Source: an uncultured Coprococcus sp.
Lineage (GTDB): Bacteria; Bacillota_A; Clostridia; Lachnospirales; Lachnospiraceae
Direction of reading: 5' to 3'
Assembly: GCA_900767685.1 (NCBI GenBank)
Contig: CAAGAB010000311.1
Span: forward strand, 1-64,000
Length of the DNA stretch: 64,000 nt
In this document: positions 9,452 through 18,332 of the stretch, in pieces
How positions within the stretch are numbered: position 1 is the first letter of the stretch
Layout: the number at the start of each line of letters is the position of its first letter
Notes under the pieces: model-generated
What the model was told of the DNA's origin: nothing
Seen by the model: the letters and a program-made list of their open reading frames with translations, nothing else
The model's database searches: none
Translations under genes and position numbers: made by a program

Positions 9452-10765
9452 TTATCTCTTCTTAAGAAAATCTGGAATCTTTATACTCTCTGTCTTTGGT
9501 CTTGAAACATGAACCGGCTCGACTGGTGTAGATGTAACCGGACTGCTCTGCTGTGTTGTAGTCGCAGCTGTGTATGCTGGCTTTGATACCGGCTCTGCTG
9601 CTGGTGTATTATTCAAAAACGATGGTCTGCTTGCAGCTGTAGACTGAGTTGTTGTACCACCATGTGTATTTATACTCTGACCAGCATATGTAGCAGTTCT
9701 TGTCTCTGAGACTGGAGTTGTGGTAACTGATGGCTTTGGCGTAGTCATAGTACCCATAGATGATGTCATAGGAGATGCAGTTCCTGCATATCTTGATGTT
9801 ACATCACTCTCTCCTGATCTCTCAAGACCTGTAGCAATAATAGTAATGCTGATGTCTTCACCCATATTATCGTTGTCAACAGTACCAAATATGATATTGA
9901 CACCATCGCCCGCCTGCTCTGTAAGATATGTAACGGCATCGTATGCCTCCACAATTCCGATGTTACCGGAGAAGTTGACGATAATATCTGTAGCACCTGA
10001 TACGGTTGTCTCAAGAAGTGGTGAATCCATAGCCTCCTTGATGGCATCGACAGCCTTATTCTCTCCACTGGCTGAACCTATACCGATATGTGCTATTCCC
10101 TTATCTCTCATGACCGTCTGAATATCAGCAAAATCAAGGTTGATAAGACCCGGCTTGTTGATAAGATCCGTTACGCCCTGAACACCCTGCTGCAGAACCT
10201 GATCTGCTTTTTTCAGCGCATCCGGTATGCTTGTTCTCTTATCACAGATCTGAAGGAGCTTGTCATTAGGGATAACGATAAGAGTATCAACGTTCTCCTT
10301 AAGCCTTGCAATTCCTTCCTGTGCATTTCTCATACGTGGCTTGCCCTCAAAACCAAAAGGCTTTGTAACAACACCTACTGTAAGGATGCCAAGGTTACGA
10401 GCCATCTCTGCAACTACAGGAGCTGCACCTGTACCTGTTCCGCCGCCCATACCACATGTTACAAATACCATGTTTGCATCCTTGATGATATCTACGATCT
10501 CTTCTCTATTCTCCTCTACCGCACTGGCTCCGATCTCCGGCTTTGCTCCAGCGCCAAGACCCTTAGTAAGTTTCTCACCAATCTGAATCTTTGTTGTAGC
10601 TCTACTAAGTGAAAGAGCCTGCTTATCTGTGTTGATTGCTATAAGCTCAACTCCCTCAACATTCTCATCAATCATTCTGTTTACAGCATTATTACCTGCA
10701 CCGCCGACACCGATTACAAGAATTCTTGCAGGTGTTCTCTCGTCATTTGATTTTATTTCAAGCAC
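9452..10765 (-). CDS. ftsZ: Cell division GTPase FtsZ
   Basis: A 437-residue tubulin homologue that polymerises into the Z-ring. Seen: [14 protein letters not shown] (about 20-33), the GTP-binding tubulin signature [18 protein letters not shown] (about 105-122), and the T7-loop region [14 protein letters not shown] long Thr/Ser/Pro-rich linker (about 325-420) with [19 protein letters not shown] joins the core to the conserved C-terminal peptide [10 protein letters not shown] that binds FtsA, SepF or EzrA-like anchors. It is the last gene of the dcw cluster; ftsA is not beside it. The downstream genes are nnr-alr, not the spoIIGA-sigE-sigG set found after ftsZ in many spore-formers. Confidence 0.98.
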   Translation of the reverse strand: MLEIKSNDERTPARILVIGVGGAGNNAVNRMIDENVEGVELIAINTDKQALSLSRATTKIQIGEKLTKGLGAGAKPEIGASAVEENREEIVDIIKDANMVFVTCGMGGGTGTGAAPVVAEMARNLGILTVGVVTKPFGFEGKPRMRNAQEGIARLKENVDTLIVIPNDKLLQICDKRTSIPDALKKADQVLQQGVQGVTDLINKPGLINLDFADIQTVMRDKGIAHIGIGSASGENKAVDAIKEAMDSPLLETTVSGATDIIVNFSGNIGIVEAYDAVTYLTEQAGDGVNIIFGTVDNDNMGEDISITIIATGLERSGESDVTSRYAGTASPMTSSMGTMTTPKPSVTTTPVSETRTATYAGQSINTHGGTTTQSTAASRPSFLNNTPAAEPVSKPAYTAATTTQQSSPVTSTPVEPVHVSRPKTESIKIPDFLKKR

Positions 10766-10902
10766 GGTTGCATCCTCCTTAATATTATTCTCTATTATTT
10801 ATCTCTTATTTCAAATATTGTACATAAAAGGGCATAATTACGCCACTTCATCGCATTAGTACCTATATAATACGATTTTTTATATCAATACGCAAGATTT
10901 TT

Positions 10903-12600
10903 TTATTTATTTTCTTTAAATATAACGTTTCCATCGGATGCACTGTAATTGGACATATCCAATGTGCCTTTCTTACCCTTTAATGTCGACAGGATACTCT
11001 CAAGATTCATAAATTTACTTTCAAGATTGTCTGCATTACCAATCTTTATCTTGATTCCATCTTTGTGAAGTATAAGATTCTGTTTACTGTCATATGTTAT
11101 CTTATCTATCTGTATATCGTTTTTGAATATCAGCTGTGTCATGGTGAGGATTTCCTGGAAAAAGCTATCATCTCCAACCGACAGCTTCTTTCCCTGTTCA
11201 ACGCTGTCACTTGTAAGTCCCTCTATGCACGGAACATCATCGAGCTTCTCATCTGATATCTCAAGAACTATTCCATCGCCGTCAAAATACGCATATTTAT
11301 CTCCGTATTTTATGCATCCTGCCATAGCTTTCTCATATACAGTTATTGATACCGTGTTTCTGTTCACATATGACACATCTATCTTATCTATGAATGTCAG
11401 CTCTCCAGGCGGATTGATACGGTTATTGAGCAGGAAGAATAATGTATTGTTATATTTTTTGCTACCGGAAACTATATCCTCAAGCTGCTGATCCGTATAA
11501 TGATCTGTGCCACTCACCTCTATCTTCTTCAGCTTGTAACAGCTGTTTACTATGGCAAACGCAATCAATGCGATCACTATAACCACTAAGAGTATTCTCA
11601 TTATTACCTTGAAAACTCTGGCCGCTCTCTCCCGTCTCTTTTTTCTCCGCTCAAGCTTTTCCTGTTGGAGTCTCTTTTTCATCTCCAGTTCCTGTGGAGT
11701 TGGCTTTCTTTTAACTTTTTTCTTTTTTACCTTGGACTTATTTTTGTCCAAATGCATTTTTTTGCCTTTCGAGTCACGGCGATCTACATCTGAGGTTCTG
11801 CCAGTCTTACGCGGATTGTTCTCCTGATCACCCGCCAGTCTTCTCTGCCTCTGTGATCTGTTCTCCTGATCATCCGCCGGTCTTCTCTGCCTCTGTGATC
11901 TGTTCTCCTGACCATCCGCCGATCTTCTCTGCCTCTGTGATCTGCTCTCCTGATCACCCGCCGATCTTCTCTGCCTCTGTGGTCTGCTCTCCTGACCATC
12001 CGCCAGTCTTCTCTGCCTCTGTGGTCTGTTCTCCTGCCCATCCGCCGGTCTTCTCTGCCTCTGTGGTCTGTCCTGGTAGTCTACGGATGTATCTGCATTA
12101 TCTCTTACTCTGCGTCTTTCATCTGCCGAGTGACGAACGCCTTCCCCAGCTTGAACCCGACGTTTATCAACCGGAACCCTTACCCGTCCATCAAGGCGTC
12201 TCCCGGTCTCAACATCCACCTTTCCACTCTGTCTTCTCGCACTTGCCACGTCAACATTGCGACTCTTTCTCACCTGGGCATTTTCTGTGTGGCTGTGTCT
12301 TGCATTTTCAGACATTTTCTTGTCTCTGTCCGACCTTCCATTGCCAACAGCTGCAACCTTGACATCGCCAGGCTTTCTGTTTCTTCTCTGCGCAGTATCG
12401 TCCCTAACAATTCCTCGCTGTGCAGCAACATCAACACTATACTCATTCAGATTCCGTCGTCCACTATTTACCTTTTCATTTTCAGCATGATAAACATCCG
12501 GCTGTCTCCTACTTGACGCCGATCTGCTTGCTGGATGGTTGCTGCTTCTATATTTATCATTACTTCTTCTATTGCTGTAGGTTCTGTTATCTTCGCTCAT
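10903..12600 (-). CDS. ftsQ: FtsQ/DivIB division protein with long repetitive cytoplasmic N-terminus
   Basis: A 565-residue protein. Residues 1 to about 330 are very basic and disordered (Arg, Gln, Asp, Ser) and contain six 14-residue tandem repeats of the type RPQRQRRxADGQEN (about 178-262). A membrane helix follows (about 336-358, VIMRILLVVIVIALIAFAIV), then a POTRA domain beginning YKLKKIEVSGTDHYT and a beta domain, as in DivIB. FtsQ/DivIB joins FtsL and FtsB/DivIC at the septum outside the membrane. The cytosolic arm is much longer than in E. coli or Bacillus; a basic repeat tail could bind nucleic acid or acidic partners, but that is inference. Start ATG at 12600 has no strong ribosome site. 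Confidence 0.88.
   Translation of the reverse strand: MSEDNRTYSNRRSNDKYRSSNHPASRSASSRRQPDVYHAENEKVNSGRRNLNEYSVDVAAQRGIVRDDTAQRRNRKPGDVKVAAVGNGRSDRDKKMSENARHSHTENAQVRKSRNVDVASARRQSGKVDVETGRRLDGRVRVPVDKRRVQAGEGVRHSADERRRVRDNADTSVDYQDRPQRQRRPADGQENRPQRQRRLADGQESRPQRQRRSAGDQESRSQRQRRSADGQENRSQRQRRPADDQENRSQRQRRLAGDQENNPRKTGRTSDVDRRDSKGKKMHLDKNKSKVKKKKVKRKPTPQELEMKKRLQQEKLERRKKRRERAARVFKVIMRILLVVIVIALIAFAIVNSCYKLKKIEVSGTDHYTDQQLEDIVSGSKKYNNTLFFLLNNRINPPGELTFIDKIDVSYVNRNTVSITVYEKAMAGCIKYGDKYAYFDGDGIVLEISDEKLDDVPCIEGLTSDSVEQGKKLSVGDDSFFQEILTMTQLIFKNDIQIDKITYDSKQNLILHKDGIKIKIGNADNLESKFMNLESILSTLKGKKGTLDMSNYSASDGNVIFKENK
11818..12069. repeat. Six tandem 42-bp repeats inside ftsQ
   Basis: Six units of exactly 42 bp start at 11818, 11860, 11902, 11944, 11986 and 12028, differing at only a few positions (for example GATCATCCG against GACCATCCG). 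Each encodes one 14-residue basic repeat, so copy-number change would keep the frame. Confidence 0.9.
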
Positions 12601-12729
12601 TTACATCTACCTTTTCAGAATGTATCTTCGATCAGGATGTTTCTTTCTTACCTTTTTTATTATTCTATCAGGATATTTCTCTGAGAAAACTTATTTGTAT
12701 TATAGTTTTATATATGTATCATTGGAAGT

Positions 12730-13872
12730 CTACAAACTGCCATATGCAGAACAGACAGACATAACTATACCGATCTCAGCAAGGATAAAAATAATTGAAC
12801 TACCACCATAGCTGATAAACGGCATTGGTACACCTGTGGGAGGTATCGTGTTTGTGACAACACCCATATTTATCAACAACTGCACCGCCACATGTGCCAT
12901 GACACCTATAGAGACCAAGCTTCCAAAGCGATTATCTGCATTCATCGCTATAATAACCAGCCTATACATAAACACGGCAAAAATCACTATCAGGAATATT
13001 GCTCCAACTATACCCAGCTCCTCGCACACAACAGAAAATATCATATCGTTGTGTGATTCCGGAATGAACCCCTGCTTCTGAACACTCTTACCATAACCAA
13101 GGCCAAAAAGTCCTCCTGATCCCACTGCGTATAATGACTGAACAGTCTGATAGCCATCGGCATACTGCTCCGGAGCAAGCCATATTCTAACACGGTCTGC
13201 CCTATATCCAGCAAACAGGATAAACAGCACACATCCCACTATACCACACAATCCTATCACAATAAAATGCTTTATTCCCGGACTGGCTACAAATAGTATT
13301 ACAAACATTATCCCAAAGCATATGATCGCAGTACTTAAGTTTTCTATTCCTATTAGCACTATCGTAAGAACCGGCAGTGCCATAACCTTTAACAGGCAGC
13401 CAAATCTGCACAGATCGTGGCTCTTCACCGCAGCCTGTGCCGCAGTGTAAACCGTTATTGCCATCTTTGCATATTCCGACGGTTGAAAACCAACGGGTCC
13501 TATATACAGCCATCTCGACGATCCGTGGCTTGCAGTTCCTATCACAAGCACCAAAATCTGCAGCAACAGAGAAATCCACAAGATCACCTTTGAATATTTG
13601 AAGAAAAACATGTGATCGATCCTTGACACTATGATCATTCCAAGCACGGCAATAAACATATATATCGCCTGCCGCCTGAAAAAATACGTATCGTCACCAT
13701 ATAGATCCCGTGCCCTGTAGCTGCTTGTGCTATATATCATGGCAAGTCCGAATATCAGAATTATGACCAGCACAACCAGCATCGGCAGGTCGATATACCT
13801 TTCTCCGGTTCTTATCTGATGCTTCCGTGCATTTATACTTCTATCTTCTGAAACTACAGAGCTGCCATTCAA
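12730..13872 (-). CDS. ftsW: FtsW/RodA/SpoVE (SEDS) peptidoglycan polymerase
   Basis: A 380-residue protein with about ten membrane helices after a basic N-terminal tail. SEDS landmarks are IGPVGFQPSEYAKMAI (about 135-150), GYQTVQSLYAVGSGGLFG, PESHNDMIFSVVCEELG and the end region PPTGVPMPFISYGGSS. SEDS proteins polymerise lipid II together with a class B PBP. Its place between murD and ftsQ supports FtsW over RodA. It starts 5 bases after the murD stop, so the two genes are co-transcribed. The short ORF past its start has no frame break. Confidence 0.93.
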   Translation of the reverse strand: MNGSSVVSEDRSINARKHQIRTGERYIDLPMLVVLVIILIFGLAMIYSTSSYRARDLYGDDTYFFRRQAIYMFIAVLGMIIVSRIDHMFFFKYSKVILWISLLLQILVLVIGTASHGSSRWLYIGPVGFQPSEYAKMAITVYTAAQAAVKSHDLCRFGCLLKVMALPVLTIVLIGIENLSTAIICFGIMFVILFVASPGIKHFIVIGLCGIVGCVLFILFAGYRADRVRIWLAPEQYADGYQTVQSLYAVGSGGLFGLGYGKSVQKQGFIPESHNDMIFSVVCEELGIVGAIFLIVIFAVFMYRLVIIAMNADNRFGSLVSIGVMAHVAVQLLINMGVVTNTIPPTGVPMPFISYGGSSIIFILAEIGIVMSVCSAYGSL

Positions 13873-13877
13873 TCATA

Positions 13878-15251
13878 TCACTCCTTATAGCCTCTTACAT
13901 ATTCCTTGAACATTGTTCCACGTTCCTCATAGTTCTTGAACTGTCCCCAGCTTGCACATGCAGGGGAGAGAAGAACAGCATCGCCACCAACTGCATTTTC
14001 ATGGCAATATGCAACTGCCTCCTGCAGATTCTCTTCAAATACTATAGAGTTAAATCCATGTCTCTTCGCGCAGTCAGCTATCTTCTGTGCAGTCTGACCG
14101 ATGAGCACAAGACACTTCACCTTACCGCCAAATGCCTCTATCCACTCATCATACTCAGAACCCTTATCATATCCGCCACCGATCAGGTATGTAGGTGATA
14201 CCATAGCCTGAATCCCCTTTATGGCTGCATCCGGGTTTGTTCCCTTTGAATCATTATAATATGCCACTCCGTTTATCGTATCAACATACTCTATTCTATG
14301 CTCAACGGCCTTGAATGATGTTGCTACATCTCTTATTATTTCTACCGGTACACCCATGTAGTACGATATTCCTACCGCCGCAAGCACGTTCTCAACATTG
14401 TGTGCACCGAGCAGTTTAAGATCACTGAGTGCCAATACATTTATCTTTTTGCCGCAATCTTCAAGCACTATACTTCCATCCTCAACGTACACACCACCGG
14501 CTGGCTTTTCCAGTCTGCTGAAATATACGACACGGACATGAGCCTTTGCTTTCTCTCCCATGGCCCTTGTGTGCTCATCATCATAGTTAAGCACAGTCAC
14601 ATCATCCATAGTCTGATTCTTGGTTATTGAAAACTTCACATTGCCGTAGTTCTCAAATGTATAATGTCTGTTCAGATGATCCGGAGTGAGATTCAGTATG
14701 GCACTCACATTCGGATGGAAGTCTATGACTGTCTCAAGCTGGAAGCTGCTTATCTCTGCTACTGTGTCAGAATCCTCATTTGTTGTATCACACAGTTCAG
14801 TATAAGGGATTCCTATGTTTCCAACAACTATCGTGCTGGCATTGTATGCCTTTACTATCTCGCCCACAAGAGCTGTCGTTGTTGTCTTGCCATTTGTTCC
14901 GGTTATTGCTGCTATCTTGCCCTTGCCATAATGATATGCAAGTTCTATCTCACTCCAGATAGGTATTCCAGCATTTCTGACTACGTCTGTGAACGGAGCG
15001 TCAACTGGGATTCCAGGGCTTATGACCATGAGCTGTGATGCCGAAAGTGCTTCCTCGCTAAGTTCACCCAGAACAACATTTACAAGCTCCGAATTATCCA
15101 CTGACTCCTTTATCTTATCTATATCTCTGTCCTTGTTCTCATCAAACAGATATACCGAAACTCCATGCTTTACCAGAAGCTTCGTTGCACTGATACCACT
15201 TTTTCCTGTTCCTGCTACTATCGCTGTCTTTATCTCCATAATCTTCACCAT
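13878..15251 (-). CDS. murD: UDP-N-acetylmuramoyl-L-alanine--D-glutamate ligase
   Basis: A 457-residue cytoplasmic Mur ligase adding D-glutamate to UDP-MurNAc-Ala. The N-terminal Rossmann-like domain starts IKTAIVAGTGKSGISATKLL; the ATP-binding loop is AITGTNGKTTTTALVGEIV (about 115-133); NDSKGTNPDAAIKGIQAM marks the C-terminal ligase domain and LLSPACASWGQFKNYEERG is the typical MurD ending. Two in-frame ATGs are possible: 15251, and 15239 (MEIKTAI), which has GGTGAAG close upstream; the choice is open. It lies between mraY and ftsW as in many Firmicutes. MurE, MurF and MurG are not in the cluster. Confidence 0.95.
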   Translation of the reverse strand: MVKIMEIKTAIVAGTGKSGISATKLLVKHGVSVYLFDENKDRDIDKIKESVDNSELVNVVLGELSEEALSASQLMVISPGIPVDAPFTDVVRNAGIPIWSEIELAYHYGKGKIAAITGTNGKTTTTALVGEIVKAYNASTIVVGNIGIPYTELCDTTNEDSDTVAEISSFQLETVIDFHPNVSAILNLTPDHLNRHYTFENYGNVKFSITKNQTMDDVTVLNYDDEHTRAMGEKAKAHVRVVYFSRLEKPAGGVYVEDGSIVLEDCGKKINVLALSDLKLLGAHNVENVLAAVGISYYMGVPVEIIRDVATSFKAVEHRIEYVDTINGVAYYNDSKGTNPDAAIKGIQAMVSPTYLIGGGYDKGSEYDEWIEAFGGKVKCLVLIGQTAQKIADCAKRHGFNSIVFEENLQEAVAYCHENAVGGDAVLLSPACASWGQFKNYEERGTMFKEYVRGYKE

Positions 15252-15328
15252 GGCGTAATCTACGCCACTTTCTCCTTTCTATGGCTATATAGAACTATAT
15301 ATGACTATATTAAAGCTATCTAAATCCA

Positions 15329-16288
15329 TTAAAGTGCCAGAAGTCCCACAACGCAGAGTACTGCTGTCACGATAGAGAATATGGCAACAACCTTTGACTC
15401 TGGCCATCCGCCGAGCTCAAAATGATGGTGTATTGGTGCCATTCTGAACACTCTCTTTCCTGTAAGCTTAAATGATACAACCTGTATTATAACTGACAAT
15501 ACCTCAAGGAAGTATATAAATGCTATAATCACTATGAATATCGGCATCTTAAGCATGTAAGCTGCAGAAGCAACAAATCCTCCAAGTGCCAGTGAACCTG
15601 TATCACCCATGAACACCTTTGCCGGATATACATTGTATACCAAAAATCCGAGAAGACTTCCAACTACAGCACATGCTACAGGCGCAACGCCTGAACCGGT
15701 TCCGACTGCGACAACTGCAAAGAATGTTGCAATGAGAACTGTGACTGACGAAGCAAGACCGTCAAGTCCGTCCGTAAAGTTTGCACCGTTTACAGTTCCA
15801 AGTACTATAAAGAATAACAGTACAACATAAAGTACACTGTTAAGCTGAATTGTCTTGCCCACAAATGGTATTATAAGTTCATTGTTGATCGTTGAGTACT
15901 TCTCTACATAATATGCAAACACACCGGTGACAACTATCTGTCCCAGCATCTTCTGCCATGCACGGAGACCCATGGATCTCTTCATTACAACCTTGATATA
16001 ATCATCTATAAATCCTATCAGTCCAAATCCCAAAGTTACAAAAAGGACAGGGAGGACATCTGGATAATCTTTCATATATATAAGTGTCGTGATCGTAAAT
16101 GAAAGCAGTATGATAAGTCCACCCATTGTAGGTGTACCTGCTTTTTTGAGATGTGCCTGCGGACCATCATCCCTGACAAACTGTCCAAACTTCAGTTTCT
16201 TCAAAAATGGAATCACTATTGGACATAACACTACGCTGATGCAGAACGCGATCACTACCGGTAAAATAATCTTTAAATCTAAATTCAT
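15329..16288 (-). CDS. mraY: Phospho-N-acetylmuramoyl-pentapeptide transferase
   Basis: About 319 residues with ten predicted helices; it transfers phospho-MurNAc-pentapeptide to undecaprenyl phosphate to form lipid I at the inner face of the membrane. Seen: KKAGTPTMGGLIILLS (about 45-60), FGLIGFIDDYIKV with the catalytic aspartates, ANFTDGLDGLASS, KVFMGDTGSLALGG and the cytoplasmic loop APIHHHFELGGW. Start: ATG at 16288 (MNLDLKIIL) six bases after AAGGAG; an in-frame start eight codons upstream is unlikely. The length then matches the family. No defects noticed. Confidence 0.97.
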   Translation of the reverse strand: MNLDLKIILPVVIAFCISVVLCPIVIPFLKKLKFGQFVRDDGPQAHLKKAGTPTMGGLIILLSFTITTLIYMKDYPDVLPVLFVTLGFGLIGFIDDYIKVVMKRSMGLRAWQKMLGQIVVTGVFAYYVEKYSTINNELIIPFVGKTIQLNSVLYVVLLFFIVLGTVNGANFTDGLDGLASSVTVLIATFFAVVAVGTGSGVAPVACAVVGSLLGFLVYNVYPAKVFMGDTGSLALGGFVASAAYMLKMPIFIVIIAFIYFLEVLSVIIQVVSFKLTGKRVFRMAPIHHHFELGGWPESKVVAIFSIVTAVLCVVGLLAL

Positions 16289-16358
16289 TTTGTACTCCTT
16301 ACCTGTCCACACATCATGGACTATGTATTTCTTTTACTGTTTTCAGACTGTCATAAAT

Positions 16359-18188
16359 TTAATACTCATTTGATACTTTGTCAATTCCCAAATAGGGAAG
16401 AATGTTCAAAAATATATCCCTCACCACCGGAGCTGCTATTGTTCCTCCATAATAAGTTCCCTCCGGTTCATCTATCAACACTGCAGTCATAACAACCGGA
16501 TTGTCTGCAGGAGCAAAGCCTATAAACGATGAAATATACCTGCCGTTTCCTCTCGGCAGCTTCTCACTGGTTGCCGTCTTGCCTCCTATTCTGTATCCTT
16601 CTATGGCGCATTTTGATCCACCCCCCTCCGAGACTACTTTCTCAAGCATCTCCCTCATTTGAAGTGAAGTATTCTCACTGATCACCTGCTTTTTCTCCGC
16701 AAATTCCAGCACACTCATCGCCCCATTTTCGCTATTCACAATCTGCTTACCGATATGCGGGGTTATGCTATGTCCCCCATTTATGACAGATGCCACAGCC
16801 GCCATAAACTGTATCGGTGTAACCTGAAACGACTGTCCGAATGACATCGTGGCAAGCTCCACGGGACCAACATTTTCTTTCTTATGCATAATAGAATTTG
16901 CCTCTCCGGGAAGATCTATTCCGCTTCTGTCAAAAAGTCCCAATTTGTGATAATAGTCATACATATTATCTACTCCTGTCCTCTCACCTATGTCCATAAA
17001 TGCAGGGTTGCATGAGTTCATAAGTGCCTGCTCCAGCGACTGACTGCCATGTCCGGTAGTCTTGCTGCATCTTATCCTGCGATCCTCAACAATTCTGTAT
17101 CCCGGGCAGAAAAACGTATTATTCTTATTCACCGAGCCAGTCTCAAGTGCTGCAGTGAGTGTAACTATCTTCGCTGTGGATCCCGGCTCATATGTATCAC
17201 TTATCAAATAATTTCTCCACATATTGTTGAGCTTATCCATCTGACTGATCGCAGTGACAGACATATTGCTGGATTCAGTATTCTCTTCTTCATCAGCATC
17301 ATCTTTCAGCTCATCATTTCCATCTGATTCAGGATTCTCCTGAGTTTTCGCATATTCCACCAACTCAAACGGTTTATTGAGATTATATTCAGGAGCATCC
17401 ACCATCGCATATATCTCACCATTTTGAGGGTTCATGACAAGCACACATACTCTTTCTGCATTTTTCTCTGTCATCACCTTGTATGCCGCCTGTTCAGCAT
17501 ACTTCTGGATATTTATGTCTAATGTTGTGATCAGGCTGTCCCCCGCCTTCGGATCAGTACGAGTGTCAGCATATTCAGCCAGTTCCACTCCCTTGGCATC
17601 CGTAACGGCATTTATACTGCCTGGTGTCCCGGTAAGTACACTGTCGTATGACACCTCCAATCCCAATATCCCCTGATTATCCGCCCCTGTGAAGCCGAGG
17701 ATTTTTGATGCAAGCTCATTATACGGATAATTTCTCTTGTAATCCTCATCCACCTTCACCCCCGGAAGTGAAGCCTCCTTGATCCGCTCCCCACTCTCTT
17801 TGTCTACATTTACCGCCACAATCTCTCTTGAGGATATCTTTGTTACTTTTTTTCTTATCTCATCCGACGATTTATCCAGATATTTCTCCAGGAGATTTAT
17901 CACCTTCTCCTCATCTTCAATCTGACTATGTATGACCGACACTGAACAAACCGCTCTGTTGTCAGCCAGTATATTTCCATTTCTATCGTATATTTTTCCC
18001 CTCGGGGCCTTTATGCTCCTTTCTCTCTCGTGGAGCTGCTCTGCGCGTTCGCTGTAATATTCAGCTTTCACCACCATTATGTAGAATAATCTCCCGGCGA
18101 TCACCGCCGCCACTATGCACACTGCCACAAATACCCATTTTATCCTGCGCCTATTATAACTATATACTTTCAAACATCCAACCAGCAT
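16359..18188 (-). CDS. Class B penicillin-binding protein (transpeptidase) with KTA in place of KTG
   Basis: A 609-residue class B PBP: short basic tail, one membrane helix (about 18-38), the PBP dimer domain with RGKIYDRNGNILADN, then the transpeptidase with active-site YEPGSTAK (SxxK), NSCNPAF (SxN) and GGKTATSEK, where the usual KTG is KTA. An acidic insert (about 288-312) sits just before LNNMWRNYLISDTYEPG. It is a tandem paralogue of the upstream PBP, with an insert at the same site. No PASTA domain. It probably cross-links septal wall with FtsW; which paralogue is FtsI is undecided. The ATG at 18188 lacks a Shine-Dalgarno and lies only about 14 bases below a -10 sequence. Confidence 0.9.
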   Translation of the reverse strand: MLVGCLKVYSYNRRRIKWVFVAVCIVAAVIAGRLFYIMVVKAEYYSERAEQLHERERSIKAPRGKIYDRNGNILADNRAVCSVSVIHSQIEDEEKVINLLEKYLDKSSDEIRKKVTKISSREIVAVNVDKESGERIKEASLPGVKVDEDYKRNYPYNELASKILGFTGADNQGILGLEVSYDSVLTGTPGSINAVTDAKGVELAEYADTRTDPKAGDSLITTLDINIQKYAEQAAYKVMTEKNAERVCVLVMNPQNGEIYAMVDAPEYNLNKPFELVEYAKTQENPESDGNDELKDDADEEENTESSNMSVTAISQMDKLNNMWRNYLISDTYEPGSTAKIVTLTAALETGSVNKNNTFFCPGYRIVEDRRIRCSKTTGHGSQSLEQALMNSCNPAFMDIGERTGVDNMYDYYHKLGLFDRSGIDLPGEANSIMHKKENVGPVELATMSFGQSFQVTPIQFMAAVASVINGGHSITPHIGKQIVNSENGAMSVLEFAEKKQVISENTSLQMREMLEKVVSEGGGSKCAIEGYRIGGKTATSEKLPRGNGRYISSFIGFAPADNPVVMTAVLIDEPEGTYYGGTIAAPVVRDIFLNILPYLGIDKVSNEY

Positions 18189-18201
18189 TTTTTATTATAG
18201 T

Positions 18202-18230
18202 ATTACAGCAACGCCTATTCTATTCCTCAA
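18202..18230 (-). promoter_or_regulatory. Promoter just upstream of the 609-residue PBP gene
   Basis: TTGAGG (18225-18230), 17 bases, then extended -10 TGC-TGTAAT (18202-18207); TATAAT also occurs at 18194-18199. It lies just past a terminator. Predicted RNA would begin about 6 bases or fewer before the ATG, giving an almost leaderless mRNA, unless translation starts at TTG codon 6. Confidence 0.45.
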
Positions 18231-18262
18231 ACAGCTCGAAATGTATCTGCCCCAATGCACAC

Positions 18263-18297
18263 AAAAGGTCTATGAGCCATACGCCCACAGACCTTTT
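18263..18297 (-). terminator. Intrinsic terminator between the two PBP genes
   Basis: Near-perfect inverted repeat AAAAGGTCTATG / CACAGACCTTTT with CCTTTTGTGTG on the minus strand, 36 bases after the stop of the 848-residue PBP gene. It would separate the two PBP genes into different transcripts or attenuate readthrough. Confidence 0.7.
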
Positions 18298-18332
18298 ATA
18301 TCAACTATTCTATATCTATTATTCTATACTAA

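Noticed and set aside
11818..12069. CRISPR array at the ftsQ repeats
   Set aside because: Units are contiguous, with no unique spacers, and encode a peptide repeat; no cas genes in the window.
11784..12362. Open frames opposite and across ftsQ repeats
   Set aside because: The 42-bp repeat keeps several frames open; no start signals and no protein family fit.
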